From: G963677445 sp963678275
GTDB lineage: Bacteria; Bacteroidota; Ignavibacteria; Ignavibacteriales; Melioribacteraceae
Direction of reading: 5' to 3'
Assembly: GCA_963678275.1 (NCBI GenBank)
Contig: OY782765.1
Span: 4,278,001 to 4,342,000, forward strand
Length of the DNA: 64,000 nucleotides
Shown in pieces: positions 1 through 9,620 of this stretch (positions are counted from its first letter, which is position 1; each line of letters starts with the position of its first letter). The notes under the pieces were generated by a model. It was not told where the DNA came from. It worked only from the letters and a program-made list of their open reading frames with translations, and did not search any database. The position numbers and the translations under genes were made by a program.

Positions 1-1504
1 TTTCGAAAAAGAATCCCGAATGGGATTCAATATCAATAGCCCCGGGCGGCGAAAGAAGAGAGCAGCCCGGGATTAAAAGAAAACTACGATGCCACGACCC
101 CAAGGGGGTCGAATATAGAAATCCATTTCATATTAGATTTTTTCCCGCAACTACAACTTCCCCTGGTGTGTTTATATTCGAGGCCTTCCGCGTCGTGAAA
201 GATCAATGCTATATCAGACCACCGGATAACATCCGGGGCTATTGATATTCGACTCCATTCGGAGTCGTTTACTCCGTAAGGAGTAAAATTCTACGCAAAA
301 TGATAAGATTTTTTGTAGCAATTCGAATTGTAGTTTTTTCTTAGATGAGCTCTGTTGACACCCTGTTGGTATCTTTCTGAATGATTCTGTTCTTTACTAC
401 CCCGGAAGGACATTCCTCTATAACGCTTTTTCTACAAAGCAGATTCGATTCAAAAATATTCCCGGAAATCCAATTCATCATTCGAAATTCATAAACAGGC
501 AAAGCCGGAACCAAAAGAATTGTAAAAATCGTCATAATCGTAATCATAGACTGGCAGAGCCACAAAAAGCCAAGTTACTGAGTTACTCGAAGTAAGTCCT
601 CCCCCGTCTCCAAAGAAAAACCATGCCAAAGGCAGGCGCAGCACTTTGGATCCACTCCCTCTGCCACTGGCATCCCAATGGGGCGAAGGGGGATATTTAT
701 CGACAAATCAGAGCATTCAAAATGTCCCCCGCCGGAGGGGGTGGCCTCCGGTCGTCTTTTGCCGGAGGTCGGAGGAGGACTCACCTCGAGTAACCACAAA
801 ACTTTATACTTGTTAGAAAAACCTTGCCATTTTTAGTAGAATTTAACTCCTTACGGAGTAATCGTGCTCGTCCTCGGTTTTATGTTTCTCTGTCGAATTT
901 TTCCTGTCCCGATTGCGACTCCTCCTATTACCCCGGACAATTCAATATTCTGCCATAAAAAGCAGGAATATTATTATTAAGCCTCTTAATTGTTAATTCC
1001 CAAGCTGGCAGAGCCAGAACCAAAAGGAATCACAAAGAAATAATCGTAATCAGAAACTGGCGAAGGCAGAAGTGAAAGGTCAGTTAATTGATAATTAAAG
1101 GATGACCCAGTTTTCTATTTTATTAACACATCCTGACCAGCATTCTTATCTTGGCAGCCCGGTTTTTTCTTGGTTCTAAAGCGGAATCAGAGGGAAATAA
1201 TGTCCCGGTTAAAAAGGCAATAAGGTTCAAATTTTTGATGGTTCTCCTTTGCTACTAAGGTTAAAAGATTAAAGAATAAGGTTCTTTGTTTTTCAATTGT
1301 TCATTGTTAATTGAATTTTTGCCTTTTTGCGTAGTAGCAGCTTACCGAGTAATCATAATCCTTTTTTCGAGTACGATAACGAGTACCTGTACCATGAGTA
1401 CGAGTACGACTATTTAAATCAATTTACTCAATTCAATATTCTGCCATAAAAAGCAGGAATATTATTGTTAAGTCGCTTAATTCCTAATTCCTAATTGTTA
1501 ATTC
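1..1504. repeat. Non-coding repeat field with hairpin arrays
   Basis: No credible gene is seen here. From 11 to about 290 there is a chain of short stem-loops (11-28, 41-71, about 96-113, about 220-235, then gactcc/ggagtc and actcc/ggagt pairs), several separated by gaatat-type spacers. A diverged copy of this chain lies at 56760-57010. One copy of a dual-hairpin repeat lies at 596-780. Hairpins of the type ctggcagagccag occur near 1011, and a degenerate gagtacgataacgagtac tract lies at about 1357-1412, with an inverted relative near 55240. Two short open frames here are repeat-derived and are not called. Confidence 0.75.
596..780. repeat. Dual-hairpin dispersed repeat, copy A1
   Basis: Outer arms gtcctcccccgtc and its diverged complement enclose two side hairpins and a core containing gggggatatttatcgacaaa. 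The right side hairpin (745-768) pairs cctccgg with ccggagg. The left hairpin pairs ccaaag with ctttgg but carries extra bases in its loop compared with the other copies at 8868, 31831 and 45218. Confidence 0.85.
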
Positions 1505-3217
1505 CTAATTCCCCTGCTTTTTCTCCTTCAATAGTCTGTAAGCCTCCTTCGCGTAAAACCTTGTTTCGAAATCTTCTTCATCAAATACTTTGGTAAGATG
1601 TTCTTCCGCTCCTTCAGGTAATTTTTCCAGGATTATCATAACCGCCGCGCGGCGCACCTCCGGAATATCGGAATCGAGAGCCGTCCAAAACTCAGGCATC
1701 GCTTTTTCCTGGTTTATATTTATCATGGCGTTCAGCGCTGATCTCGCGACATACCACCGCTTATCCCTCGCGCCGCTGACAAGATGGAGCCATATTTCAG
1801 GCGTTCGGATATTCTCAAAAGCTCCATATATATTCCACCTGAAATGATCCCCTTCAGGAGAATTCAGCAGCCTGATAAGATATTGAGCGCTTTTTTCATA
1901 TTTCAGATCACTTAAAGCTGAAATCGCCGCCCGCGTTACCCTTACACTTTCATCATTCAGCAGGGTAATAAGGCTGTCCCCCGCCGATACAGCGTTAAGT
2001 TTTCCAAGCTTATTAGCGGCAAATTCCCTGACATCAGCTCTGCTGTCGGATAGCAGCGTTATAAGATGGGGAATTGTTTCCTTTCCATGCAGCGCGAGAT
2101 CATCAATAAGTGGGAATATATCTCTTCTCGAAACTGCCTGCTCTAACATTGATAATGTTTCTTCGATGGAAAATTCCGGTCCGGAAGGGAGAGCCTGCCG
2201 GATGTCCTCCGCGGTTTCACTGTTGTTTTTTGTAAAATCTACAAAAGGCGCTGACGCGAGTATAAAAATTATTGTATAAAAAATAGTCACTATAACAGCT
2301 TCCGATTTCTTCCGGGGCATTTCTTTTTTGAAAAATATTCTTACAGGGGCTTTAAATATACCTGAAAACCATTTTGGCGCCGGAAAAAGAAAAGGTGTTT
2401 TTTTTCTGTATTGTTCATACTCTTTCCCGTTTACTTCCAGCATTTTGATTTCCTCAAGCAAACATGCCCCTATTATCACCATCGTACCAAGCAGCCAGGG
2501 AAGGCTCGCCGGAATTGACCATGATTTTTTCATATTATTTATTCCGGAAGAATAAAGCATCATGCCGTAACTCCATAATATCCACCCGAGATATTGCGGA
2601 TGCCGGGATATTTTATATATAAATGATTTTACCACCTTACCTTCGCCCGATCGAATCTGAAACCAGAGGAAAACACCCCATACGAATAAAAATCCACCCG
2701 AAAAAATAAGAAGATAACTTATCCAGGGAAGGGCCCGGATGTCAAAGAGTCTGAAAAACCACAAAACAGCGTCGAGCGGAAGGTAAATTACATCACCCAG
2801 CGATAGAACATCAACCGATAAATCCATAAAAGGCATCCAGCTTACCCTCAGAATTCCCAGTCCCGCCAGGAAAAACATGCTCAGCGCGAACTGTCCGAAT
2901 ACGGGAAGAAAAAGCACAAAAGCTCCCGCCCATGCCCAGCCGCTTTTTTTTGTCGCGAATCCTGTTATTATCGCGATTATTACAAACGCAAGGCAAATAT
3001 ATCCAATCACCCGAAGGTTATAAGAGGATATATAAAGATCAGATTTAAACATGCTGAATTGATCCGTTCCCTGGTCAAAACCGGGTGAGCCTACTACTTC
3101 GCCCACAACCGGGTCAAGCAGTTTGGGTAGTTCTGTAAACGCGAACATCAAAGCGATTGAAAAAACCAGGGATAATAAAAAGAGCGCAACATCCCTTTTT
3201 TTGAACTGTTTTTCCAC
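1505..3217 (-). CDS. Membrane methyltransferase-like protein fused to HEAT repeats
   Basis: This 570-residue protein starts at a GTG after gggagaag. The N-terminal half (about 1-320) has several hydrophobic segments and the RHPQYLGWILWSYG motif, which is typical of the isoprenylcysteine carboxyl methyltransferase/PEMT membrane family that uses S-adenosylmethionine. The C-terminal part (about 370-565) is soluble and built of HEAT-like helical repeats (LLSDSRADVREFAANKLGKL, LLNDESVRVTRAAISALSDL). Known family members usually end after the methyltransferase domain, so the HEAT tail is unusual and probably serves protein contact. It lies 50 bases after a hydrolase gene on the same strand and may be co-transcribed. 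The substrate is unknown. Confidence 0.7.
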   Translation of the reverse strand: MEKQFKKRDVALFLLSLVFSIALMFAFTELPKLLDPVVGEVVGSPGFDQGTDQFSMFKSDLYISSYNLRVIGYICLAFVIIAIITGFATKKSGWAWAGAFVLFLPVFGQFALSMFFLAGLGILRVSWMPFMDLSVDVLSLGDVIYLPLDAVLWFFRLFDIRALPWISYLLIFSGGFLFVWGVFLWFQIRSGEGKVVKSFIYKISRHPQYLGWILWSYGMMLYSSGINNMKKSWSIPASLPWLLGTMVIIGACLLEEIKMLEVNGKEYEQYRKKTPFLFPAPKWFSGIFKAPVRIFFKKEMPRKKSEAVIVTIFYTIIFILASAPFVDFTKNNSETAEDIRQALPSGPEFSIEETLSMLEQAVSRRDIFPLIDDLALHGKETIPHLITLLSDSRADVREFAANKLGKLNAVSAGDSLITLLNDESVRVTRAAISALSDLKYEKSAQYLIRLLNSPEGDHFRWNIYGAFENIRTPEIWLHLVSGARDKRWYVARSALNAMININQEKAMPEFWTALDSDIPEVRRAAVMIILEKLPEGAEEHLTKVFDEEDFETRFYAKEAYRLLKEKKQGN

Positions 3218-3267
3218 TATCTTCTCCCGGTTTGTTAGAAGCTGTTAACCACAATTTATAAAAATTT

Positions 3268-4314
3268 TCATTCAGTATCAGGTAAAGAGAAAAAATATTC
3301 GTTATCGAAATTATAATCAACATAAACAGTGACTGTTTTCTCATCCATATCATAAACCGCCGACCATTCTGTAGAAGACCATCCAACATTTTTTAATATA
3401 TCGGTCGCGTCGATAATTCCCGCGTTTCCCTGTACCGATTCCAGTGAATTGTAAATATAATTAAATCGGGGGCAGGCCGACTTCTGCTGATCGACAGATA
3501 CTCCGACCACAGGTGAATTTGTTATCACCTGCCAGGGAGCGTTATTTATCACCGCTTTAATTTTGCCATCCGATAGTTCCAGCACAGCCGATTTGCCTGA
3601 TGGATCTGCGACCAAAGTATGAATTCCCAGGTTATTTAGATCGGGGCAGCAGATATTATACTTTTCAGCAATTTCTATCGCTTCATCAACATTCGCGGCA
3701 TGGTCCATTATTTCTCTCACAAGCAGAGTTATCCAGATTGATTTTTTTCCCGCTTCACTTTCCAGGGGAAGAGAACGCACATTCGCCAGTCCCGCCGTCA
3801 CTCCCATTTCATTTATTCCGTCCGGGCAGTGAAAAGGGGCTTCCAGCAGACTCAGTTTCTGCTCGTATGGAAGAGCTGTTACATCTGTTCCTGGTTCATA
3901 ACCGAAGTCTCTCATCCTTACAAATGTCATGGAAGAAAAACCGTCGGTGGGATTGGTCCTTACCAGCATAGTAAGGCACTTCCAGCCGGCCGGGTTGTCG
4001 AAACTTCTGCCGAATATTTTTTTATCCGGATTTCCGAACACCGAAAAGAGCGAGCAGTGATATTCCGGATTATTTCCTTCTGTATTGGCGCCGTATGAAG
4101 TACCGAGAAACCGGCTGTTTACCTGGTCGAGGATTTCAGAATAGTCGCCGTAAAAGGTCATTTCATAGAGATTGTCAGCTATTCTGGTGAGACTATTAAT
4201 TGTTTTCAGAGTATCCGGTTGTTCCAATTTGCCATTGGCGGTGAGCATATTATTTTCTTCTTTACAGCCGAACAATATTAGAAGAGATATAAATACAAAA
4301 AATTGTTTCATCAT
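3268..4314 (-). CDS. C45/choloylglycine-type Ntn hydrolase lipoprotein
   Basis: 348 residues with a lipoprotein signal ending LLILFGC (Cys17). The mature part resembles the linear-amide C-N hydrolase and acyl-CoA:6-APA acyltransferase (peptidase C45) superfamily. Visible hallmarks are HCSLFSVFGN (candidate nucleophile Cys around residue 77), GRSFDNP, NEMGVTAGLANVRS and the late WSAVYDMDEKTVTVYVDY strand pair. In this superfamily the Cys becomes N-terminal after processing; here about 60 residues separate the lipid Cys from it, so self-cleavage would be needed. It is a distant paralogue of the gene at 4576-5604 on the same strand. The amide substrate cannot be told from sequence. Confidence 0.72.
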   Translation of the reverse strand: MMKQFFVFISLLILFGCKEENNMLTANGKLEQPDTLKTINSLTRIADNLYEMTFYGDYSEILDQVNSRFLGTSYGANTEGNNPEYHCSLFSVFGNPDKKIFGRSFDNPAGWKCLTMLVRTNPTDGFSSMTFVRMRDFGYEPGTDVTALPYEQKLSLLEAPFHCPDGINEMGVTAGLANVRSLPLESEAGKKSIWITLLVREIMDHAANVDEAIEIAEKYNICCPDLNNLGIHTLVADPSGKSAVLELSDGKIKAVINNAPWQVITNSPVVGVSVDQQKSACPRFNYIYNSLESVQGNAGIIDATDILKNVGWSSTEWSAVYDMDEKTVTVYVDYNFDNEYFFSLPDTE

Positions 4315-4575
4315 TTTTCTCCAATCCGTTTCTTACGAAATAAAAGCATGCCGGACTCCTTTTTCAATGACAATTTTTGTTGTGTAAACGCTTTTCTCTA
4401 TTTGTTCAGACGATTTTGACGGGTTGTTTGTGCGGTGACGCGGATGGGAAATATGCCGGCAAAAATATCCTTAATGAAATAATGGATGTTTATTCAATAT
4501 GGGGGGCGCCAAAAGGGGAGGTCGCCCAATCCGGAGGGCACACGCAAATATTTATAATGATAATAGTATTGTTGG
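4315..4575. other. Short intergenic gap
   Basis: This separates two same-strand Ntn hydrolase genes. It contains a G-rich inverted pair near 4503-4525 (ggcgcc ... gtcgcc) but no U-tract typical of a terminator. No gene is seen. Confidence 0.4.
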
Positions 4576-5604
4576 TTATTCGGGGAATAATCGCGAGATC
4601 GAGGTTTTTAATTCTTCCGCCTGTTCCAATTTGATATGTTTTTTACCGGCCAGTTTTTCGAAAATGTTTTCAATAAGAATATTGTTGTTTTCGATGGTCA
4701 ACTCTGAAAACCGTTCCTGTTTATTGATATCTTTGAAGAGAATTTTTCCATCGCCGAAATTAAATTCACTGAAATTGATCTCTTCTCCACCGTTTTCCAC
4801 CGTCCTGAAAGATATCGTCATGGCCGCGGGGTTATAAACAATGCTCCATTGTGTATCGGACATCCTTACCTTATCGAGTATGCCGAATCCATATTCCGTG
4901 ATATCAATATCGCCGGTATACAAATCCGCGAGGGCTCCGGCGATTACAAATCTCTCACAGTTCTGGTTTCCTTTCGGCAAATCTCTTTCACCACCAAACG
5001 CTTTAAATTTAAAGGAATAATCAAGACATTCCGAGTAACTGTTATTTGACAAGGCCTCAACCGGCAGATCTTTACCGGTATAAACAGATACTCCTGATTT
5101 ATGAAATTCTATTACAGCGCTTTTTCCCTCAGCGTCGGTAAGGATGTAATGTAACCTGAACATCAGTCTGCTTATATTAATTTCCTTTATTGCCCCGACC
5201 GCTTCCTCCACATTCCGGAAATTATCGAGAACATACTGAATTAATTGGAATTCATTAAGCGCCGGAATGTTCTCTTTATCGGGACAGGATGTAAGGAAAT
5301 ATGAAAGCTCCTCCATCACCAGCCCTTTTTCATTCATGCCGCCCAATGGCAGTCCATAACCAAACTGGTTAAAAGTCACACTGCCATATTTAGCTTTCCA
5401 TCGAAGCGGGATTCGGTTTTCATTCACAATAGCTGTTTTTTGCTCTCCCCGTTGGTTTACAATAACGTACCCGTCGGCGAAATCCCAGTCAAGATTTTTA
5501 CAAAGAACAACGCCGGTCTCCGACTTTATCACAAATCCCGTGCAGGAATAAAAGTCTGTGAATAAAGAGAAGAGAATTATAAGAATCAGCAGTTTATTGA
5601 GCAT
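4576..5604 (-). CDS. Linear amide C-N hydrolase, choloylglycine hydrolase family
   Basis: 342 residues. A secretion signal (1-20, rich in L, I and F) ends directly before Cys21 in the motif CTGFVIKSETGVVLCKNLDWDF. This is the classic arrangement in which the catalytic Cys becomes the N-terminal nucleophile. Other family marks are GYGLPLGGMNEKGLVMEELS, an Asn-bearing AIVNENRIPLRW strand and QWSIVYNPAAMTISFRT. Family members cleave linear amides such as bile-acid conjugates, penicillin V or N-acyl homoserine lactones; which one applies here is unknown. The start overlaps the end of the propeller gene at 5594-6640 by 11 bases, so the two are very probably one operon. Confidence 0.85.
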   Translation of the reverse strand: MLNKLLILIILFSLFTDFYSCTGFVIKSETGVVLCKNLDWDFADGYVIVNQRGEQKTAIVNENRIPLRWKAKYGSVTFNQFGYGLPLGGMNEKGLVMEELSYFLTSCPDKENIPALNEFQLIQYVLDNFRNVEEAVGAIKEINISRLMFRLHYILTDAEGKSAVIEFHKSGVSVYTGKDLPVEALSNNSYSECLDYSFKFKAFGGERDLPKGNQNCERFVIAGALADLYTGDIDITEYGFGILDKVRMSDTQWSIVYNPAAMTISFRTVENGGEEINFSEFNFGDGKILFKDINKQERFSELTIENNNILIENIFEKLAGKKHIKLEQAEELKTSISRLFPE

Positions 5605-6640
5605 TTTGATTCAGCATAAAAATTCTGTAAGGATCGGTGGCCTTTTTTCCCAGGTGGATTTGCGATGTTGTGAAATAAATATCTCCCTGGCGGGTGATTG
5701 AAAAACTGTCGGGCCATTTTATCAGGCTGTCCCTGACAACGGTTTCCACATGATTTGTTTCCGGATTATAGGTTCTGATGGCGTTCATTTCGATTGACGT
5801 CAGGTAGAGAATACCATTCCGGTCGAATTCAATACCGTCGCAGGCGCCTGTTTTCGCTGTATATTCAACCATTTTGGCGATAGTATCTTTGGGAATGCTG
5901 AAATTCCTCAGGTGTCCGGTGTTTATTCTGTAGAGGCTTCTTCCCGTAAGCGCCTGGTAATAGAGATATTCCCCATCGGGAGTGAGGGCAATGCCGTCGG
6001 AGTGAACTTTCATCGGCAGAACTTTCTCCTCCACTACAAGTCTGAAGTTTTCAGCCATCACTGAAGGATGCCCGGCCAGAAGTCTCCTGCATTCACCCGT
6101 TTCAAGATTTAATACAAGAATAGCCCCCATCCCGGAATCGGTCATGTAAGCGTATCCTTCGTCATTGTCAATTCTTACGTCATTCAGGTAGGAATCGTGA
6201 GGAGCGAGTTTTTCATCAAAGATATATTTTTTGAGAAGTTTTCCCGAACGAACCTCAAATTTCATCAGTTTGGCGCCACCCTCAACTACCCCTTTGAACA
6301 TCGGGTTGGCCGGATCAAGTATCCAGAGGCAGTTTGTTTTGTCGATATAAACACTTTGCACACAAACAAAATATGTCGAGGGTGATTTTGCCGAATCGGG
6401 TGTGTTCCAGTTATCATCGGGCCAGGGGGCTTTTGCTCCCGAAGGTAAAACCTCGGCTACCGATAAAGGTATTTCAGGCGTCCATCGTGGATAATTGACA
6501 AAAATTCTTCCTTCGGTTGAAACCGCGACCCCCGTCCATTGATTTTCAGATTCAGCTATGAGTTTAAGTTTGGATTCTTCAACGCCGCCGCATCCTGCCG
6601 CCACCAAAACCACTACAATTAAAAAATACATTCTCTTCAT
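5594..6640 (-). CDS. Major-royal-jelly/SMP-30-like beta-propeller lipoprotein
   Basis: 348 residues with lipobox VAAGC (Cys17). The mature protein shows repeated propeller strands. Features such as YLNDVRIDNDEGYAYMTDSG, VHSDGIALTPDGEYLYYQAL and CDGIEFDRNGILYLTS resemble the L-dopachrome tautomerase-related/royal jelly (yellow) family and SMP-30 lactonases. It is probably a periplasmic or surface lipoprotein that binds or hydrolyses a small molecule. It is the first gene of an overlapping pair with the amide hydrolase at 4576-5604, which suggests action on the same substrate. The enzymatic role is inferred only from fold resemblance. Confidence 0.75.
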   Translation of the reverse strand: MKRMYFLIVVVLVAAGCGGVEESKLKLIAESENQWTGVAVSTEGRIFVNYPRWTPEIPLSVAEVLPSGAKAPWPDDNWNTPDSAKSPSTYFVCVQSVYIDKTNCLWILDPANPMFKGVVEGGAKLMKFEVRSGKLLKKYIFDEKLAPHDSYLNDVRIDNDEGYAYMTDSGMGAILVLNLETGECRRLLAGHPSVMAENFRLVVEEKVLPMKVHSDGIALTPDGEYLYYQALTGRSLYRINTGHLRNFSIPKDTIAKMVEYTAKTGACDGIEFDRNGILYLTSIEMNAIRTYNPETNHVETVVRDSLIKWPDSFSITRQGDIYFTTSQIHLGKKATDPYRIFMLNQNAQ

Positions 6641-6836
6641 TGTTTTCCCCGTATTGATCAGAAAATTAAAAATAATTTATTTAGCGTCCCTTTTCAAGAG
6701 TAATAATTCCGGTTAAAGGAATAAGATGATAAAATTGTTGCATTTCAATATACGGGATGTCAATAGCTCTGTATTAACTTTTTCATTGCAGTAAATTGAT
6801 TACGTTCATAGGCTATTCCTAAACATTTTGTGAAAG

Positions 6837-6863
6837 TAAAAAACAACTCAATTCCGGATTGAG
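6837..6863 (-). terminator. Rho-independent terminator after S41 peptidase
   Basis: Read on the minus strand, ctcaat ccgga attgag forms a 6-bp stem and is followed by a T-rich tail (ttgttttttac). It begins seven bases past the stop codon of the gene at 6870-8630. Confidence 0.65.
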
Positions 6864-6869
6864 CATTCC

Positions 6870-8630
6870 TCATTTCAATAAAACCATCGGCTTGCTTTCA
6901 GCGAAGTTATCTGTCAGAAGCCTGTAAATGTAAATACCGGAAGCGAGTTTACTTGCGTCAAACGCAACTTCATACGTACCGGTTTCTTGTTTTCGATCAA
7001 CGAGCGTCGCGACCTCTTTTCCTAAAACATCGTACACTTTCAGGGTTACATTACCGGAGACCGGCAATTGATAACTGATTACCGTTGTCGGATTAAACGG
7101 ATTCGGATAATTATGCTGAAGCTTGAATTTCCCGGGTACATTGTTCTGTTCACTTTCCTCAATATTCACAAGTATGTGCAATCTTTCTATAGCATAATTT
7201 AATTCGTAATCTACTTCCTGCAGAAACATTTCATTTATTGCCGCCGCATCCAAAGCGGGACGATTATCGGGTATTACACCGCCGATCATATTTTGATCAC
7301 TATCAACCTGAATATTTTGATTGATATCTAACGACCTTCCGCTTGGATAACCGATAACCAGCGGATTCGAAGTATCAAAAAGCCAGATAGAACTTTCATC
7401 CTGGATAATACCAAAAGAACCCTGGCTTCCGTATAAACTTACAACTTCGCAATTAGGCAGCTTTTGAAGCGCCATTGCAACTCCTTCACCGGAACTTATT
7501 TGTCTTGCGCTGTTCATCACAACTACCGGTTTTTTGAATCTGAGTTCAGGCGGTTCTATAAATAATGATCCTAATGGATAATTTTCGTTTGTGTATAATT
7601 CCATCGTTTGAGAATTTATGTGAGGAATATAATCCTCATAAATTTGAAAATCATCTGATATCGGATCATAACTGCTTATATATTCATATAATGTCGTATC
7701 GGAATAGAAGAAAGATGCTACGGCGGCTGCCAGCCAATCGTCTCCGCCATCGTTAATTCTTAAATCTAATATCAAGCCGGATACGTTATTATCGGCAAAA
7801 TATTGTATCGCATCATGGAATTGATAATATATGGGAAGAGTTGTTGATTCTTCTCCGCATGATGTAAGCTGTAAATAACCGTAACCGCTTGGGTTCAAAA
7901 TGTTATAGTGAACTTTTGTTGTATCATCGGTAGAGCATACCAGTGAAGTAAGCAGCAATGTCTCAAATTCATCTTCCACTGCAGTCAACTGGACTGTTTC
8001 CGATACAGATTTACCCGGATTAATAAATTCTATTTCGGCATTATCTCCAACTCTTCCTCTTCCGATAAAACGCATCTGATTCAATAATTTCCCTTCAATC
8101 GTAGCCGGTGCAGGGTCAGCCCAAAGTACGGAAGTATTTTCCAGGGCTTCGTTTATTTCAACGTTGTTAAAAGTGATAATTTCCGCACCGAACTCGATTC
8201 CTGCTTCCGCTGCCGGAGAATTTTCTGTTACCAGGCGGGTTACAATTTTTCCATCATCCAATTTAATTAAAGAAAATCCGTAACTTCCTCCGATTTGATC
8301 ATACATCAGAGGCCAGGATTGCTCCCCCCAACCATTAAGGGAAATATGGCCGTCCGGTATCCTGCTCAAATATTCTTTAATATCGAAAAAAAATGCGATA
8401 GAGTCGTCAGACGCTTCTGCTTCGGCAATTCTCGGTTGAAATTCTGCGTACAGCTCAGCCCAATTTATACTTTTCCATTCCGAAAAAGCATATTGCTTAT
8501 TTAAAGTGTTGTGTAAACTATCAAACGCAGAGCTGAAATCGGTAGTTTGTGAGTTAACAGTTTGAGTAAAAATAGTTGATAAATTAATAAATAGAACAAA
8601 ATAGTATAAAATGTTTAAAGTAGGTTTCAT
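6870..8630 (-). CDS. Secreted S41-family peptidase with T9SS sorting domain
   Basis: 586 residues: signal peptide (1-27), a helical N-terminal domain, a PDZ-like stretch around 115-165 (ENSPAAEAGIEFGAEIITFN), then the tail-specific protease fold with GLILDLRINDGGDDWLAAAV and the candidate catalytic Ser in ARQISSGEGVAMAL (about residue 380). The last 80 or so residues are a textbook T9SS type A sorting domain (NYPNPFNPTTVISYQLP ... LGKEVATLV ... SGIYIYRLL). The protein should be exported by Sec and then moved to the cell surface or medium by the Por secretion system. It is monocistronic, with its own terminator. The protein substrate is unknown. Confidence 0.9.
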   Translation of the reverse strand: MKPTLNILYYFVLFINLSTIFTQTVNSQTTDFSSAFDSLHNTLNKQYAFSEWKSINWAELYAEFQPRIAEAEASDDSIAFFFDIKEYLSRIPDGHISLNGWGEQSWPLMYDQIGGSYGFSLIKLDDGKIVTRLVTENSPAAEAGIEFGAEIITFNNVEINEALENTSVLWADPAPATIEGKLLNQMRFIGRGRVGDNAEIEFINPGKSVSETVQLTAVEDEFETLLLTSLVCSTDDTTKVHYNILNPSGYGYLQLTSCGEESTTLPIYYQFHDAIQYFADNNVSGLILDLRINDGGDDWLAAAVASFFYSDTTLYEYISSYDPISDDFQIYEDYIPHINSQTMELYTNENYPLGSLFIEPPELRFKKPVVVMNSARQISSGEGVAMALQKLPNCEVVSLYGSQGSFGIIQDESSIWLFDTSNPLVIGYPSGRSLDINQNIQVDSDQNMIGGVIPDNRPALDAAAINEMFLQEVDYELNYAIERLHILVNIEESEQNNVPGKFKLQHNYPNPFNPTTVISYQLPVSGNVTLKVYDVLGKEVATLVDRKQETGTYEVAFDASKLASGIYIYRLLTDNFAESKPMVLLK

Positions 8631-8703
8631 GATTTTTCCCGTATCTTCTTTTTCTGTTTATTCGCTGCTGTAAATATATTAAATCTGCACAAAGAATATT
8701 GCA

Positions 8704-9620
8704 TAGGCTCTTATCACCACACTAACGCCAACATGTTGAAGATAATCTAAGGAGCAAAATTTGTCAAAAAGCCCGCCAATAACATGTTGCCGATAGTCAG
8801 GCCGCGATTCAAAATCCATAAGCTGATGGAGTCAGAAAAAGAAAAGTTATCGGTTAGCTCAAGGATAGTCCTCCCCCGTCTTTAAAGAAAAACACTTTGA
8901 ATCCACCCCCTCCGGAGGGGGATATTTTATCGAAAATCCCGAGCAATCAAAATGTCCCCCTTCGGAGGGGGTGGCCTCCGGTCGTCTTTTGCCGGAGGTC
9001 GGGGGAGGATTCACCTCGGGTAATCACAAAACTTTTACCTGGCATTAAACTTTCTACTTGTTGATAAATCTCTTACCAATTTGCGTAGTATTTAATTTCT
9101 TATTGAATAAATTACCCCCCGTTTTGCCAGGGAACTTTTCCCCATAAAGGCGTTTTCCTCAAGCTCGCTTGGGGAAAATTTAGGCTCTTATCAACACATT
9201 AACGCTAACATGTTGAGGATAATCCGGGGAGCAAAATTTGTCAAAAAGCCCGCAAATAACATGTTGCCGATAATCAGGCCGCGATTTTTAATCCATAAAA
9301 TCGCCGAGCAAGAATAAAACTATTTAAATATCCCAGGCTGGAAAAACAACTCACCCTCCGGCCCCCTCTACGCCACGGCGCACAGAGTCTTGAAAAAAGA
9401 GGGGGTGTCTTAAAGTCCCTCTCACCCGCCGCAGGCGGGCGCTTTCAGCTTCCCAAGAGAGGGATTTTCCCAGAGGGATGCCTATGGTAAGGGTGAGTTT
9501 GTTACATGTCTCGAAATATTTTAAAAATTTAACTATTTTTTGCAGAATTTGATTACTTACGAAATAAATCTCTTCCCCGACAGGGCTTTTTCCTAAGCTT
9601 TGCCTTGGGAAAATTTAGGA
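8704..9620. repeat. Composite modular repeat, copy 1 (two units)
   Basis: Two head-to-tail units (about 8704-9177 and 9181-9620). Each starts taggctcttatc followed by a segment with two acatgtt palindromes, and ends with an inverted repeat of the form ttttcct...aggggaaaatttag. The first unit carries the dual-hairpin module (8868-9010). The second carries a G/C-rich module (ccccctctacgccacggcgc ... gagggggtgtc). The same order recurs at 31665-34172 and partly at 45054-45512. No coding capacity is seen. Confidence 0.8.
8868..9010. repeat. Dual-hairpin dispersed repeat, copy A2
   Basis: Same architecture as the copy at 596-780. The left hairpin pairs tttaaag with ctttgaa through one G-T wobble. 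The right hairpin at 8975-8998 pairs cctccgg with ccggagg and is identical to that of copy A1. Confidence 0.85.

Noticed and set aside
341..799. Two minus-strand open frames of 74 codons each
   Set aside because: They run through hairpin repeats and the dual-hairpin element, have no ribosome site, and similar repeat copies elsewhere do not keep the frame.
3600..4098. Plus-strand frames opposite the Ntn hydrolase gene
   Set aside because: They are antisense shadows of a gene with clear family motifs; their peptides show no domain.
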